Below, in pieces: positions 14,754-22,741 of a DNA stretch of 27,029 bases. Made by a program: the position numbers and the translations under genes. The notes under the pieces were generated by a model. It was not told the origin of the DNA. It worked only from the letters and a program-made list of their open reading frames with translations, and made no database searches. The stretch is from the IMG/VR virus record IMGVR_UViG_3300023174_000559, positions 1 to 27,029 of that record. One strand, given 5' to 3'. This DNA comes from a virus. Numbering within the stretch: the stretch's first letter is position 1; each line of letters starts with the position of its first letter.

Positions 14754-15503
14754 ATGCCTAATTGGTGTGATAATGCTGCAACTCTTACTGCAAGTAAAGA
14801 GAAAATTGATGCTCTCGTTGCTGTTCTAGAAAATAAAGACGACCAGCAAGTTTTCCAACACTTACGCCCACGTCCAGAATCTGAAGAAGAAAACTGGTAT
14901 GAGTGGAATGTTAATTTCTGGGGAACTAAGTGGGATATCTCTCTGATTGACTACGATCGATATGATGATGAAACTATCTGGATCTCATTCGAAACTGCAT
15001 GGGCACCACCTATTGCACTATATCAATTTTTGTATGAGAATGACTGGCATGTAGATGCTGTATACCACGAGAGTGGTATGGGATTCTGCGGTAAGTGGGA
15101 AGATGGTGAAGATGATTATTATGATTATGATTTAAATGATCGAATTTCTCTGGAAGATCTACCACAAGAAATTCTAGACTTTACTGGTCTGCTTGATTAT
15201 TATGACCAGCGTCAAGAAGAACTTGCCATGGAAGCGGAGAACGAAGCATATGAGGAAACTGTTACAGAGTGGTATCCAGTTGAAGTTAATCCTGAACGTG
15301 TTGGGTATTATGAAACTAAAGAAAGCAACAATTGGCCATTCTATAAATTTGCCAAGTGGAATGGTAAGAAGTGGACTATCGATAATAAGAAACCAAAAGA
15401 CCCGATTGCTTTCTGGAGAGGTTTAAAAGAACCTGCAGAACTTAGTCTTATAGAATCAGAGTTGAGTAAATTGAAAGTATTTAATGAAGCAAAAGTGGAT
15501 TGA
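14754..15503 (+). CDS. Api92/DUF1281-like (ferredoxin-like fold) protein
   Basis: 249 aa. The MPNWCDNAATLTASKEKIDAL start and the later FETAWAPPIALYQFL...YHESGMGFCGKWEDG are hallmarks of the Api92/YubB-like (DUF1281) family found in phages and plasmids. A very acidic segment (DGEDDYYDYDLND) and a C-terminal extension with GYYETKESNNWPFYKFAKWNGKKWT follow. Role unknown. RBS AAAGGA is 8-10 nt before the ATG. It overlaps the start of dCMP deaminase by 20 nt. Confidence 0.8.
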   Translation: MPNWCDNAATLTASKEKIDALVAVLENKDDQQVFQHLRPRPESEEENWYEWNVNFWGTKWDISLIDYDRYDDETIWISFETAWAPPIALYQFLYENDWHVDAVYHESGMGFCGKWEDGEDDYYDYDLNDRISLEDLPQEILDFTGLLDYYDQRQEELAMEAENEAYEETVTEWYPVEVNPERVGYYETKESNNWPFYKFAKWNGKKWTIDNKKPKDPIAFWRGLKEPAELSLIESELSKLKVFNEAKVD

Positions 15504-15945
15504 TGCATTTATGGATACAGCTGAGAGATTTGCTCAGCTGTCTTCTGCTAAGAGGTTGCAAGTTGGTGCGGTTGTCGTCAAGGACAATCGCATCATTTCC
15601 ATTGGATACAATGGTATGCCAGCTGGATGGACTAATGAGTGTGAGAAAAGAGTTTATACTCTTACACAACCAGCAGAGTTTTTAGATGAAGATGGATCTT
15701 CATATAATGTAGTTACCAAAGATGAAGTTATTCATGCTGAAGCAAATGCTATTCTTAAATTGGCACGTGATGGCGAGAGCGGATATGGCAGTAGTCTATT
15801 CTGTACTCATGCTCCTTGTATCCATTGTGCTAAGTTAGTTCATGGCGCAGGAATCAACAAAGTCTACTACAGACATTCTTACAGAGATACAATTGGTTTG
15901 GACTTTTTAGAAAAGTGCAACATTGAAGTAGAAAAAATATCGTGA
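15484..15945 (+). CDS. cd: dCMP deaminase
   Basis: 153 aa. Converts dCMP to dUMP for dTMP synthesis. The zinc site is visible as HAEANAI (His and catalytic Glu) and PCIHCAKLV (two Cys). The N-terminus has SSAKRLQVGAVVVKDNRIISIGYNGMPAGWTNECE as in T4 Cd and ComEB. The length fits the short forms of the family (T4 Cd is about 193 aa). A perfect 9-bp hairpin lies 33 nt inside its start. It starts within the end of the upstream gene. Confidence 0.92.
   Translation: MKQKWIDAFMDTAERFAQLSSAKRLQVGAVVVKDNRIISIGYNGMPAGWTNECEKRVYTLTQPAEFLDEDGSSYNVVTKDEVIHAEANAILKLARDGESGYGSSLFCTHAPCIHCAKLVHGAGINKVYYRHSYRDTIGLDFLEKCNIEVEKIS
15517..15541 (+). promoter_or_regulatory. Perfect hairpin early in dCMP deaminase gene
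   Basis: ACAGCTGAG (15517-15525) and CTCAGCTGT (15533-15541) with a 7-nt loop, inside codons 12-20. It could modulate translation or RNA stability, or be due to protein coding. Confidence 0.3.
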
Positions 15946-15952
15946 TCGGTTT

Positions 15953-16015
15953 TATAAATTATCGTCATTGAAAAAAATTATGAGAAAAGTAGTAGTAATT
16001 TATTATTTCAATGAC
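15953..16015 (+). promoter_or_regulatory. Late-like promoter element and inverted repeat before ahpC
   Basis: The 116-nt gap after dCMP deaminase contains TATAAATT (15953-15960), one base from the T4 late -10 TATAAATA. It is followed by a perfect 10-bp inverted repeat, GTCATTGAAA (15964-15973) with TTTCAATGAC (16006-16015), separated by 32 A/T-rich nt. The leader would fold near its 5' end. RBS AGGAG is at 16052-16056. Activity is inferred only. Confidence 0.45.
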
Positions 16016-16061
16016 TAAGTAATAGTGTAATTTTTATTTTTTTAACATAACAGGAGTTTTT

Positions 16062-16658
16062 ATGAAGACAGTTGGAGAAAAATTAGAACCATTCGTTATC
16101 ACTGGTGTTAAGCCAGGACAACCAGAAGATGCATTCTTTGCAATTGATGAGAAGTCATTCGCTGGAAAGTGGAAAGTTATTGTATACTATCCAAAGGATT
16201 TTACATTCGTGTGTCCTACTGAGATTGTAGCATATGATAAGTTGTTCCAAGATTTTGAAGATCGTGATGCAGTTCTATTGACTGGTTCTACAGACAATGA
16301 GTTCTGCAAAGTGGCTTGGCAAAAAGCACACCCAGATCTACAAAAGATTAAGCATATTCAATTTGCTGATACAGTTCGTGGTGGATATCAAACAGGCGAT
16401 GTTCCTGATACACTTGGTATTGAAACTAACTATCGTTGGAATAGAGGTTTGATTGACCAGCTTGGTGTATTCTATGAACCTGCTGGTGCTGCATTGCGTG
16501 CAACATTTATTGTTGACCCAGACAATGTTATTCAACATGTTACAGTAAACAACTTGAATGTTGGTCGTTCACCTGAAGAAACTTTGCGTATCCTTGACGC
16601 ACTTCAGACTGGCGAATTATGTGCATGTAACCGCACTGTTGGTGGAGAAACACTATAA
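16062..16658 (+). CDS. ahpC: AhpC-type 2-Cys peroxiredoxin
   Basis: 198 aa. Reduces peroxides using a peroxidatic Cys (C51 in FTFVCPTEIV). Near the C-terminus GELCACNR carries C187 and C189, matching the unusual three-cysteine arrangement of mycobacterial-type AhpC (ELCPCN), which works with AhpD rather than AhpF. Other marks are YPKDFTFVCPTE, DNEFCKVAW, GVFYEPAGAALRATFIVDP and NNLNVGRSPEETLRILDALQTGELC. It is full length for the AhpC/Prx family. The start has RBS AGGAG five nt upstream. TAATG overlap with a TerC gene, and ahpD follows. Confidence 0.95.
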   Translation: MKTVGEKLEPFVITGVKPGQPEDAFFAIDEKSFAGKWKVIVYYPKDFTFVCPTEIVAYDKLFQDFEDRDAVLLTGSTDNEFCKVAWQKAHPDLQKIKHIQFADTVRGGYQTGDVPDTLGIETNYRWNRGLIDQLGVFYEPAGAALRATFIVDPDNVIQHVTVNNLNVGRSPEETLRILDALQTGELCACNRTVGGETL

Positions 16659-17311
16659 TGATTGAGATAATTTGGGCAGTCATTGCTATTATATTAATTG
16701 ATATCGTTCTCGCAGGAGACAATGCATTAGTTATCGGTATGGCTGCAAACCGACTGCCTGAACATCTTAGGAAAAAAGCAATTCTATGGGGAACCTTTGG
16801 CGCAGTGGCGATTCGTTTCGTCAGCGTTGCGTTGTTAACATATCTGTTATTGATTCCAGGATTAAAACTTATCGGTGGCTTGGCACTGATTTACATTGGT
16901 TGGAAATTAGCATTCCAAGGTAAAGACCACAGTGTTACAGCCAAAGATACTTTCTGGGGAGCAATCGGTACTATCGTTCTAGCTGATGCAGTAATGGGTA
17001 TTGATAATGCCTTAGGTATTGCTGCAGCAGCTGGTGGTAATATTTGGTTAGTTGTGCTTGGTCTATTAATCAGTGTTCCTATTATTCTATTTGGTAGCAC
17101 TATCATCGCAAAACTATTACAGAAATATCCAGATAGCGTATTCATCGGTAGCTTTGTATTGTTCGTTGTAGCATTCAAGATGATTCTTGGAGAACCATTC
17201 TTGGATACACACTTGGACCCACTGCATGACTTTTATGAAAATGTTCTCCCATGGCTTGCTGCTATAATTATTACTGCTAAACAATATTACAGATCAAGAA
17301 TAAGGGATTAA
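16658..17311 (+). CDS. TerC-family integral membrane protein
   Basis: 217 aa with about seven hydrophobic segments. The family signatures are IDIVLAGDNALVIGMAA (residues about 12-28) and IVLADAVMGIDNALGIAAAA (about 106-125), whose acidic and Asn residues form the metal site. The closest bacterial type is YjbE-like TerC, several members of which export Mn(II) or help metallate secreted proteins. It sits between ahpC and ahpD with a TAATG junction upstream and 1 nt before the next gene. That placement points to metal and redox homeostasis. The ion specificity cannot be read from the sequence. Confidence 0.9.
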   Translation: MIEIIWAVIAIILIDIVLAGDNALVIGMAANRLPEHLRKKAILWGTFGAVAIRFVSVALLTYLLLIPGLKLIGGLALIYIGWKLAFQGKDHSVTAKDTFWGAIGTIVLADAVMGIDNALGIAAAAGGNIWLVVLGLLISVPIILFGSTIIAKLLQKYPDSVFIGSFVLFVVAFKMILGEPFLDTHLDPLHDFYENVLPWLAAIIITAKQYYRSRIRD

Positions 17312-17312
17312 A

Positions 17313-17819
17313 ATGGTATTTATAGAAACTGTTAAAGAAGCGTTGCCAGATTACGCAAAGGACACCAAGTTAAATCTTGACGCTGTGCTTTTGCGTAGTT
17401 CTCTACCTGTTGATGAAGCGATGGGATGTGCTGTCGCTGCATTAGCTGCAACTGGCAATGGTAAACTACTCGGTGTTCTACTAGCAGATGCACCAGCTGA
17501 CGCAAACGCTGCAATGACTGCTGCTAGTTTGATGGCACAGAACAATGTATGGTACCCATATGTTGAGATGGCTGATGATGAGCAACTCAAAGGACTACCT
17601 GCACAATTACGCATGAATGCGATTGCTACACATGGCGGAACTACAAAAGAGAGATTTGAATCTTACTCATTAGCTGCATCTATCGTTGGTAAGTGCCACT
17701 TCTGTGTCAAAGCACACTATGATGGATTAAAGAAGATGGGTTATACTGTCGAACAACTTCGTGATATCGGTCGCATTGCAGCAGTAATGAATGCATGCGC
17801 AAAAGTTTTAAATAGTTGA
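17313..17819 (+). CDS. ahpD: AhpD-like alkylhydroperoxidase/reductase partner
   Basis: 168 aa. The carboxymuconolactone-decarboxylase-like AhpD fold is supported by EALPDYAKDTKLNLDAVL, LRMNAIATHGGTTKERFESYSLAASIVGKCHFCVKAH and the length (AhpD about 175 aa). The active-site residues match mycobacterial AhpD by spacing: E116, C128, C131 and H135. The His between the two Cys (position 130) is Phe here, with His at 129. AhpD passes electrons from lipoylated proteins to AhpC. RBS AAGGGA. TGATG overlap with the next gene. Confidence 0.9.
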   Translation: MVFIETVKEALPDYAKDTKLNLDAVLLRSSLPVDEAMGCAVAALAATGNGKLLGVLLADAPADANAAMTAASLMAQNNVWYPYVEMADDEQLKGLPAQLRMNAIATHGGTTKERFESYSLAASIVGKCHFCVKAHYDGLKKMGYTVEQLRDIGRIAAVMNACAKVLNS

Positions 17820-18379
17820 TGTCAACAATTAAACATGAATGGTGGTCAACCCCAGTCTGGGAAGTAGAGACTGGGTTTGACGATCAATTTAATAATAAGT
17901 TGTTACAAGAAATTGCCAATATACAGGTAAGTGGGTCGCCATATAATTTTAATATCTGGAATACAAAGACTCAGAATATTTCTATATTGAGACAAAAGAT
18001 TCTTACAGTTGTGCAGGAATCAACTGCTGGTATATTCAATCCATATTTTAAATTCAATCCACAGCTAACAAGAGGTTGGGTCAATCGTCAGAAACAACAT
18101 GAACATATACCACTACACGATCATGGAAATACAGTAATGGCAGTTGTATATTACATATACACTCCAGAAAATTGTGGAGATCTACTTTTAGTTGATCCAA
18201 GAAATGCACCCCTGTGGGATAGAATTTCTGAAGGTAAAGTTGATGGGATTAAATACCAACGTATAAAACCAAAAAGTGGCAAACTAATATTATTCCCTGG
18301 ATACGTTAGTCATATGGTAGAACCGAACAAGTCTGACGATACAAGGATTAGTTTAGCGACAAATATTATAACATGGTGA
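17819..18379 (+). CDS. 2OG-Fe(II) oxygenase
   Basis: 186 aa from ATG 17819, which overlaps the ahpD stop (TGATG). The jelly-roll signature is visible: IPLHDHGNTVMAVVYYIYTP carries the first metal ligands (H100/D101/H102), DLLLVDPRNAP follows, and LILFPGYVSHMVEPNKSDDTRISLATNI carries the distal His (H165) and the 2-oxoglutarate-binding Arg (R176). It belongs with putative 2OG-Fe(II) oxygenases common in T4-like phages. Substrate unknown; a protein, nucleic acid or small molecule is possible. Its stop overlaps the next gene by 7 nt. Confidence 0.85.
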   Translation: MSTIKHEWWSTPVWEVETGFDDQFNNKLLQEIANIQVSGSPYNFNIWNTKTQNISILRQKILTVVQESTAGIFNPYFKFNPQLTRGWVNRQKQHEHIPLHDHGNTVMAVVYYIYTPENCGDLLLVDPRNAPLWDRISEGKVDGIKYQRIKPKSGKLILFPGYVSHMVEPNKSDDTRISLATNIITW

Positions 18380-19587
18380 GAGAAATGATATTTGAAGACT
18401 CAAAAGCTCCAGCTTGGATGATCAGAAAAAATGGTTATTATAAAGTTGGTAGTAAAAACTTTGTTCATAAAACTCTGGCTTTAACTGAAGCCAGTAGAAG
18501 TAAAATTTATCCTAAATGGGATTTTTGTGAAAACGTGTTTTCCAAATGTGATTGGAAAACACCAGTACAAACCAGCTTGTTAGAATTATACAAAATACGT
18601 GCGCAACAATTAAGAGATAAGTATGAATATGTTATGCTAGCGTATAGCGGTGGAGCAGATTCAGATAGTGTTCTTCATAGTTTTATTGATAATAATATCA
18701 AATTAGATGAGATAGTTATACATTGGCCAGAATCTATCTCCAAAGGTTGGAAAATTTCTCGTGATAAAAACGCAGCAAACATTTTAAGTGAATGGGAGTT
18801 AACTGCTAAACCCAAACTTGCTTGGGTTGAGAAACATTACCCAGAAATTAAAATTACATTTTTGGATATGAATACATTAACTACTGAGTATTCAGAAGAC
18901 ATGTTCACAATTGCTAATGATGCAATTGATTATATTCCAATTAAACGACAGCGACAAATTCATGCAGTATCTAGTAAATTATTAAATCAAGGTATCAATG
19001 CATGCATCATTTACGGAATTGATAAACCGACATTTAATATAATTAATAATGAGTTTTGTGTTTTGTTCATTGATAGAATGACGCAAGTTGTATCTGATAT
19101 CGCTGAAGGAAAAGAACGTAATATTGAATATTTTTATTGGGCAGAAGATTTACCAGAACTTTTGATCAAACAAGCACAAATATTCTATGCATATTTCAAA
19201 CAAAATCCACAATTACTTAGATTAGTTTTTCGCAGGGATAATAATGGTGTAGTTACATATAGACCACCAGAGGAAGATGCCGATATTTTAAGAGATTTGA
19301 CTGCTAAATTAATATATCCTACATGGGATACCAATCTATTCCAAGCAAGTAAAGCGAGGAATGTTATCACAGCAGAACATTTTGATTTTTTTAGATATGC
19401 AAATTTCGGAGATTCAAGATTTCGTGATTCTCATTTGAGTGCACTTACTACACAATTAAACTTAATTGATGATAAGTATTTTATTGGTGGTAGGAGACCA
19501 GCTAATCGTGGATGTAGCTATATTGCTTTTATTTCTGGAAAATATTCTCTGGGTCCTATCAACCCAATTATTATGAAAAATGATTAA
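18373..19587 (+). CDS. PP-loop ATP pyrophosphatase-type enzyme A
   Basis: 404 aa. The PP-loop AYSGGADSDSVLHSF (about residues 89-103) is the ATP-binding SGGxDS motif used by adenylate-forming enzymes (asparagine synthase, TilS/TtcA, PAPS reductase, QueC families). Upstream is a unique N-terminal region. Downstream are LDEIVIHWPES and several Trp/Tyr-rich blocks. No CxxC zinc or Fe-S motif of TtcA is seen and no glutaminase domain precedes it. An in-frame start at 18385 is possible. It is a diverged paralogue of the next gene. Reaction unknown: adenylation followed by amidation, thiolation or ligation is inferred. Confidence 0.8.
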   Translation: MVREMIFEDSKAPAWMIRKNGYYKVGSKNFVHKTLALTEASRSKIYPKWDFCENVFSKCDWKTPVQTSLLELYKIRAQQLRDKYEYVMLAYSGGADSDSVLHSFIDNNIKLDEIVIHWPESISKGWKISRDKNAANILSEWELTAKPKLAWVEKHYPEIKITFLDMNTLTTEYSEDMFTIANDAIDYIPIKRQRQIHAVSSKLLNQGINACIIYGIDKPTFNIINNEFCVLFIDRMTQVVSDIAEGKERNIEYFYWAEDLPELLIKQAQIFYAYFKQNPQLLRLVFRRDNNGVVTYRPPEEDADILRDLTAKLIYPTWDTNLFQASKARNVITAEHFDFFRYANFGDSRFRDSHLSALTTQLNLIDDKYFIGGRRPANRGCSYIAFISGKYSLGPINPIIMKND

Positions 19588-20737
19588 TAAAAACTTAGGT
19601 TATTATGTTTGCGATGGTATCGAGTTTTCATCGAAGGTAGATGCTTGTCTTTATGGTAAAACAGTAAACAAACCAGTTAACTGGATTTTTCATAACGATG
19701 AGTTTTCCAGATTCCCATGGAATATAGAACCACAACAAACTCTAGACGAATTATATGATAGAAGAGCCAGAGAACTAAGAGAGAAGTATGATTACATTAT
19801 CTTAAGTTTCTCTGGTGGTTCTGATACAAATAATATCCTTGAAAGTTTTATTCGTCAAGGATTGCATATTGACGAGGTTGTGACTAATCACATAACTTCA
19901 GCAACCAAATCAACAACAGTCCTCAATCCAAATATTAAAGATTCGTGGAACTTTGCTGCTGAGCATGACTTGCAAGCAGTTCCAAGATTAAAATACATTC
20001 AAGAAAAATGCCCAAGAACTAAAATAACAGTTCTGGATGTTAGTGAAGTCGTTTTAAATTCAATGAATGTATTTGATGATGTTGATTGGGTTCTTCATCG
20101 CAATGACCATCTTTCTATTGGGCAACTGTTCAGATATAACTATTTTCACTTCGGCGAGATGAAGAAACAGTTTGATAAGAATCTAAAAATTGGATTGATA
20201 GTTGGTCTTGATAAACCGAAACTGGTAATCAAAGGTGATAACAATTTCTATATCTATTTCCCAGATTCAGTTGTAAATATCACCACTATCAATGACTTCA
20301 ATCAGGACTACACCAATCTAACTACAGAACTATTTTACTGGGGTAAAGAAACTTTACCGATGCTCGCCAAACAAGCACACACAGTGAAGAGATGGCTAGA
20401 AACAAACCCACATTTCCAACAATATTGGAAGTCTAGCACGTTCGCCACTGTTAGAACGCACCAAGAACAACTACTAAGAAATTTAATATATACTACTTGG
20501 AACGATAATTGGTTTCAGGTAAATAAATCAACAAGTTGGTTCAATACTGAATTTGATACATGGTTTAAAAATAATCCAAATATGAAACGAGAATTGGCTA
20601 TGTGGCAGCGAGGTATTGATTACCTATCCAAACAGTTACCTGAATATATTAGCTATAATGAACAGGGTAGACCTGACGCTATGAAACAATTTAAGCATGA
20701 ATATAAAATTGGTATGATGAAAAGAAAGTTTGTATGA
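19580..20737 (+). CDS. PP-loop ATP pyrophosphatase-type enzyme B
   Basis: 385 aa. The PP-loop ILSFSGGSDTNNILESF (about residues 72-88) follows the same N-terminal layout as enzyme A (TLDELYDRRARELREKYDYI against SLLELYKIRAQQLRDKYEYV). Shared blocks include YGIDKP/VGLDKP, FYWAEDLPELLIKQA/FYWGKETLPMLAKQA and YPTWDTNLFQ/YTTWNDNWFQ. The pair thus arose by duplication and divergence. The overlap with A is 8 nt and with the next gene 4 nt. Possibly a heterodimer or two steps in one pathway. Confidence 0.8.
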   Translation: MINKNLGYYVCDGIEFSSKVDACLYGKTVNKPVNWIFHNDEFSRFPWNIEPQQTLDELYDRRARELREKYDYIILSFSGGSDTNNILESFIRQGLHIDEVVTNHITSATKSTTVLNPNIKDSWNFAAEHDLQAVPRLKYIQEKCPRTKITVLDVSEVVLNSMNVFDDVDWVLHRNDHLSIGQLFRYNYFHFGEMKKQFDKNLKIGLIVGLDKPKLVIKGDNNFYIYFPDSVVNITTINDFNQDYTNLTTELFYWGKETLPMLAKQAHTVKRWLETNPHFQQYWKSSTFATVRTHQEQLLRNLIYTTWNDNWFQVNKSTSWFNTEFDTWFKNNPNMKRELAMWQRGIDYLSKQLPEYISYNEQGRPDAMKQFKHEYKIGMMKRKFV

Positions 20738-21882
20738 ATATTGCTCTACTGTCAAAATCTTCAAGTTATCAACATCTTGCTAAAAAATTTATAGATCAAG
20801 GACATACTGTTGAAATGTTCTATGACATGTCAATTAAACTAAGTACTAAACCAAAGTTTTTTATGGCATCGGGAATTCCTGTATGTAGAAATAGCTATAT
20901 GCACAGTTTACTTAGCAATAACAAAATTCCATATTTTTTCGTCAATAATAAATCCACCGAGTATGAGAATGATAAGTTTTTAACTAAGAAAATGTTAAGA
21001 GAACTTAACATACCAACTCCGAATGGTATTTTGGTTACAGGTGCTGAATTAAAAACCAATTTTAATACATACGCTATACCATTTGTAATTAAAATAAATT
21101 ATGCTTATTTTTATGGTAGACAAACTATTGTTGTCACGGAAGAAAATAAGGAAGAGGTATACAAATTTCTATTCAATAAAAGCATTTATCATATAAAAGA
21201 CGACGCAAGTATTGTTATTGAAGACTACGTTGAAATCGATAGAGAATATTCATATCACGCACTATTCAACTATAACTGCTGGAGATTCTTCGGAGCAGCC
21301 AGAGATTACAAAAAGATTGAAGATGGTGATGAGGGATATAACTCTGTTAGTTGCGGAGCATACTCAACACAAGAAGTTGATGAAATTGTTCACACCTATG
21401 CTGACAAAATATACAAGTACTTTAAGAAGATTAACCTTATGTATCGTGGGTTTATTTTCTTGGGGATTGCTGTAAGAAAAGATGGGACTCCGATGGTTCT
21501 TGAAATCAATACAAGAAGTGGCGATCCAGAGTTACAGGTTATGGTAGAATGTATAGAAAATGATTTAGCCAGTTTATTCTTAAATGCAAGCTGTGATTAT
21601 GTTTTACCACAAATTAAATTTAATAGAAAACAAGCAGTAACAGTTTCTTTGTTAAACCAACATTATGATTGGACAATCCCAGCATATGATTTGCCAGATT
21701 TAAAAGATATACCACCCAATATAATTTACAGTAAAGACCAATTTCCTGATGGTTTGAAACATGGGGTTTTGACTGCAGTTTCAGATACAAAAGAAAAAGC
21801 AAGTAAAATTATCTACGATTATTTGAACACCCAATATATTGGGCAGTATAGATATCGTAATGATATAGGTATACTAAAATGA
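20734..21882 (+). CDS. ATP-grasp ligase (PurD-like C-terminal half)
   Basis: 382 aa. ATP-grasp fold. The C-terminal catalytic block LEINTRSGDPELQVM (E257, N259, R261, D264, E266) closely recalls GARS/PurD (EFNVRFGDPE). FVIKINYAYFYGRQTIVV is the ATP-binding lysine region and IVIEDYVEIDREYSYHAL the ATP-lid strands. It is shorter than PurD and its N-terminus differs, so it may ligate another amino acid or carboxylate. ATGA overlap with PP-loop enzyme B. The family joins a carboxylate to an amine with ATP; the substrates here are unknown. Confidence 0.83.
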   Translation: MNIALLSKSSSYQHLAKKFIDQGHTVEMFYDMSIKLSTKPKFFMASGIPVCRNSYMHSLLSNNKIPYFFVNNKSTEYENDKFLTKKMLRELNIPTPNGILVTGAELKTNFNTYAIPFVIKINYAYFYGRQTIVVTEENKEEVYKFLFNKSIYHIKDDASIVIEDYVEIDREYSYHALFNYNCWRFFGAARDYKKIEDGDEGYNSVSCGAYSTQEVDEIVHTYADKIYKYFKKINLMYRGFIFLGIAVRKDGTPMVLEINTRSGDPELQVMVECIENDLASLFLNASCDYVLPQIKFNRKQAVTVSLLNQHYDWTIPAYDLPDLKDIPPNIIYSKDQFPDGLKHGVLTAVSDTKEKASKIIYDYLNTQYIGQYRYRNDIGILK

Positions 21883-21897
21883 AAAGAAACCTTTTAT

Positions 21898-21907
21898 CTA
21901 AATAATA
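21898..21907 (+). promoter_or_regulatory. CTAAATAATA motif before iscU (possible late promoter)
   Basis: Same ten bases as at 2475, in the 27-nt gap before iscU. If used as a late -10, transcription would start at about the iscU ATG (21910), giving a leaderless mRNA. I therefore doubt that it is the promoter of iscU alone. Confidence 0.25.
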
Positions 21908-21909
21908 GT

Positions 21910-22296
21910 ATGGCATATTCAGACAAAGTTATCGACCATTACGAAAACCCAAGAAATGTTGGATCGTTATCAAAGGACGACCCAAGTGTTGGCACAGGTA
22001 TGGTTGGTGCTCCTGCTTGCGGTGACGTAATGAAACTGCAAATTAAGGTTAATGATGATGGTATCATTACCGATGCCAAGTTTAAAACATATGGTTGCGG
22101 AAGTGCAATTGCTTCGTCTTCACTGGTAACAGAGATGGTAAAGGGAATGTCTATCAAAGATGCAGCCCAAATTAGAAACAGCCAGATCGCTGAGGAGCTT
22201 GCACTACCACCTGTTAAAATTCACTGCTCGATTTTAGCAGAAGATGCCATTAAAGCAGCAGTTAAAGACTACGAACTAAAGTGTTCTTGCAAATGA
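21910..22296 (+). CDS. iscU: IscU-type Fe-S cluster scaffold
   Basis: 128 aa, same length and numbering as E. coli IscU. The cluster ligands are all present: C37 and D39 (VGAPACGD), C63 (YGCGSAIA), H105 and C106 (VKIHCSIL). The LPPVK chaperone (HscA) recognition motif is at residues 99-103. The tail ends in two extra Cys (KCSCK). It probably builds 2Fe-2S clusters in the infected cell from host IscS sulphur. No RBS is visible before the ATG. The ATGA junction with iscA implies co-translation. Confidence 0.95.
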   Translation: MAYSDKVIDHYENPRNVGSLSKDDPSVGTGMVGAPACGDVMKLQIKVNDDGIITDAKFKTYGCGSAIASSSLVTEMVKGMSIKDAAQIRNSQIAEELALPPVKIHCSILAEDAIKAAVKDYELKCSCK

Positions 22297-22598
22297 TTAC
22301 AGTTACAGAATCAGCAACATCTAAGATTGCAGATCTACTCGCAGAAAACCAAGAGCCATACCTTCGCATATCTGTAAAGGGTGGTGGCTGTTCTGGTTTC
22401 TCCTATGCATTTGACTTTGAATCCCAGAAACAAGAAGATGATTTTGAGATTGACAAAATCGTAGTTGATTGTATGAGCATGCAATATCTCCAAGGTGCAA
22501 CTGTTGACTTCGAACAGAAGATGTTTGAGTCAGCATTCAAAATCTCCAATCCCAACGCAAAACAAACTTGCGGTTGCGGTTCTTCCTTCGCTGCCTAA
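22293..22598 (+). CDS. iscA: A-type Fe-S cluster carrier (IscA/ErpA-like)
   Basis: 101 aa from ATG 22293, chosen because it overlaps the iscU stop (ATGA); a codon at 22281 is in frame but lies inside iscU. The three conserved cysteines are C33 (GGGCSGFSY) and C93/C95 (QTCGCGSSF). Length and motif order match IscA/ErpA, which carry Fe-S clusters to targets. Together with iscU it forms a minimal assembly module. No IscS or ferredoxin gene is seen here. Confidence 0.94.
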   Translation: MITVTESATSKIADLLAENQEPYLRISVKGGGCSGFSYAFDFESQKQEDDFEIDKIVVDCMSMQYLQGATVDFEQKMFESAFKISNPNAKQTCGCGSSFAA

Positions 22599-22600
22599 AA

Positions 22601-22620
22601 ATAGTGAGTCGTCACTATTA
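22601..22620 (+). terminator. Hairpin after iscA (weak terminator)
   Basis: AATAGTGA (22601-22608) pairs with TCACTATT (22613-22620) across a GTCG loop, directly after the iscA stop. Only a short AT-rich stretch follows, so termination would be weak. Confidence 0.45.
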
Positions 22621-22653
22621 ATTTCCAAAAAGTAAAACTTTAGACTTCCTTTT

Positions 22654-22741
22654 TATAAGTATTAATTAGAGCGAGGATCGCTACCTCGCTATTGATTGAC
22701 GTCAACTACAGCATGTCAATGGGTGGTATCCTCTACCACCT
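22654..22741 (+). promoter_or_regulatory. Late-like promoter with structured 5' leader
   Basis: TATAAGTA (22654-22661) differs by one base from the T4 late -10. About 9 nt later lies a hairpin, AGCGAGG (22670-22676) with CCTCGCT (22684-22690). A palindrome TTGACGTCAA (22696-22705) follows, then a second hairpin GGTGGTA (22723-22729) with TACCACC (22735-22741). The leader runs to RBS AAGGAAG (22765-22771). A 5'-terminal hairpin may protect an abundant late mRNA. Confidence 0.5.
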
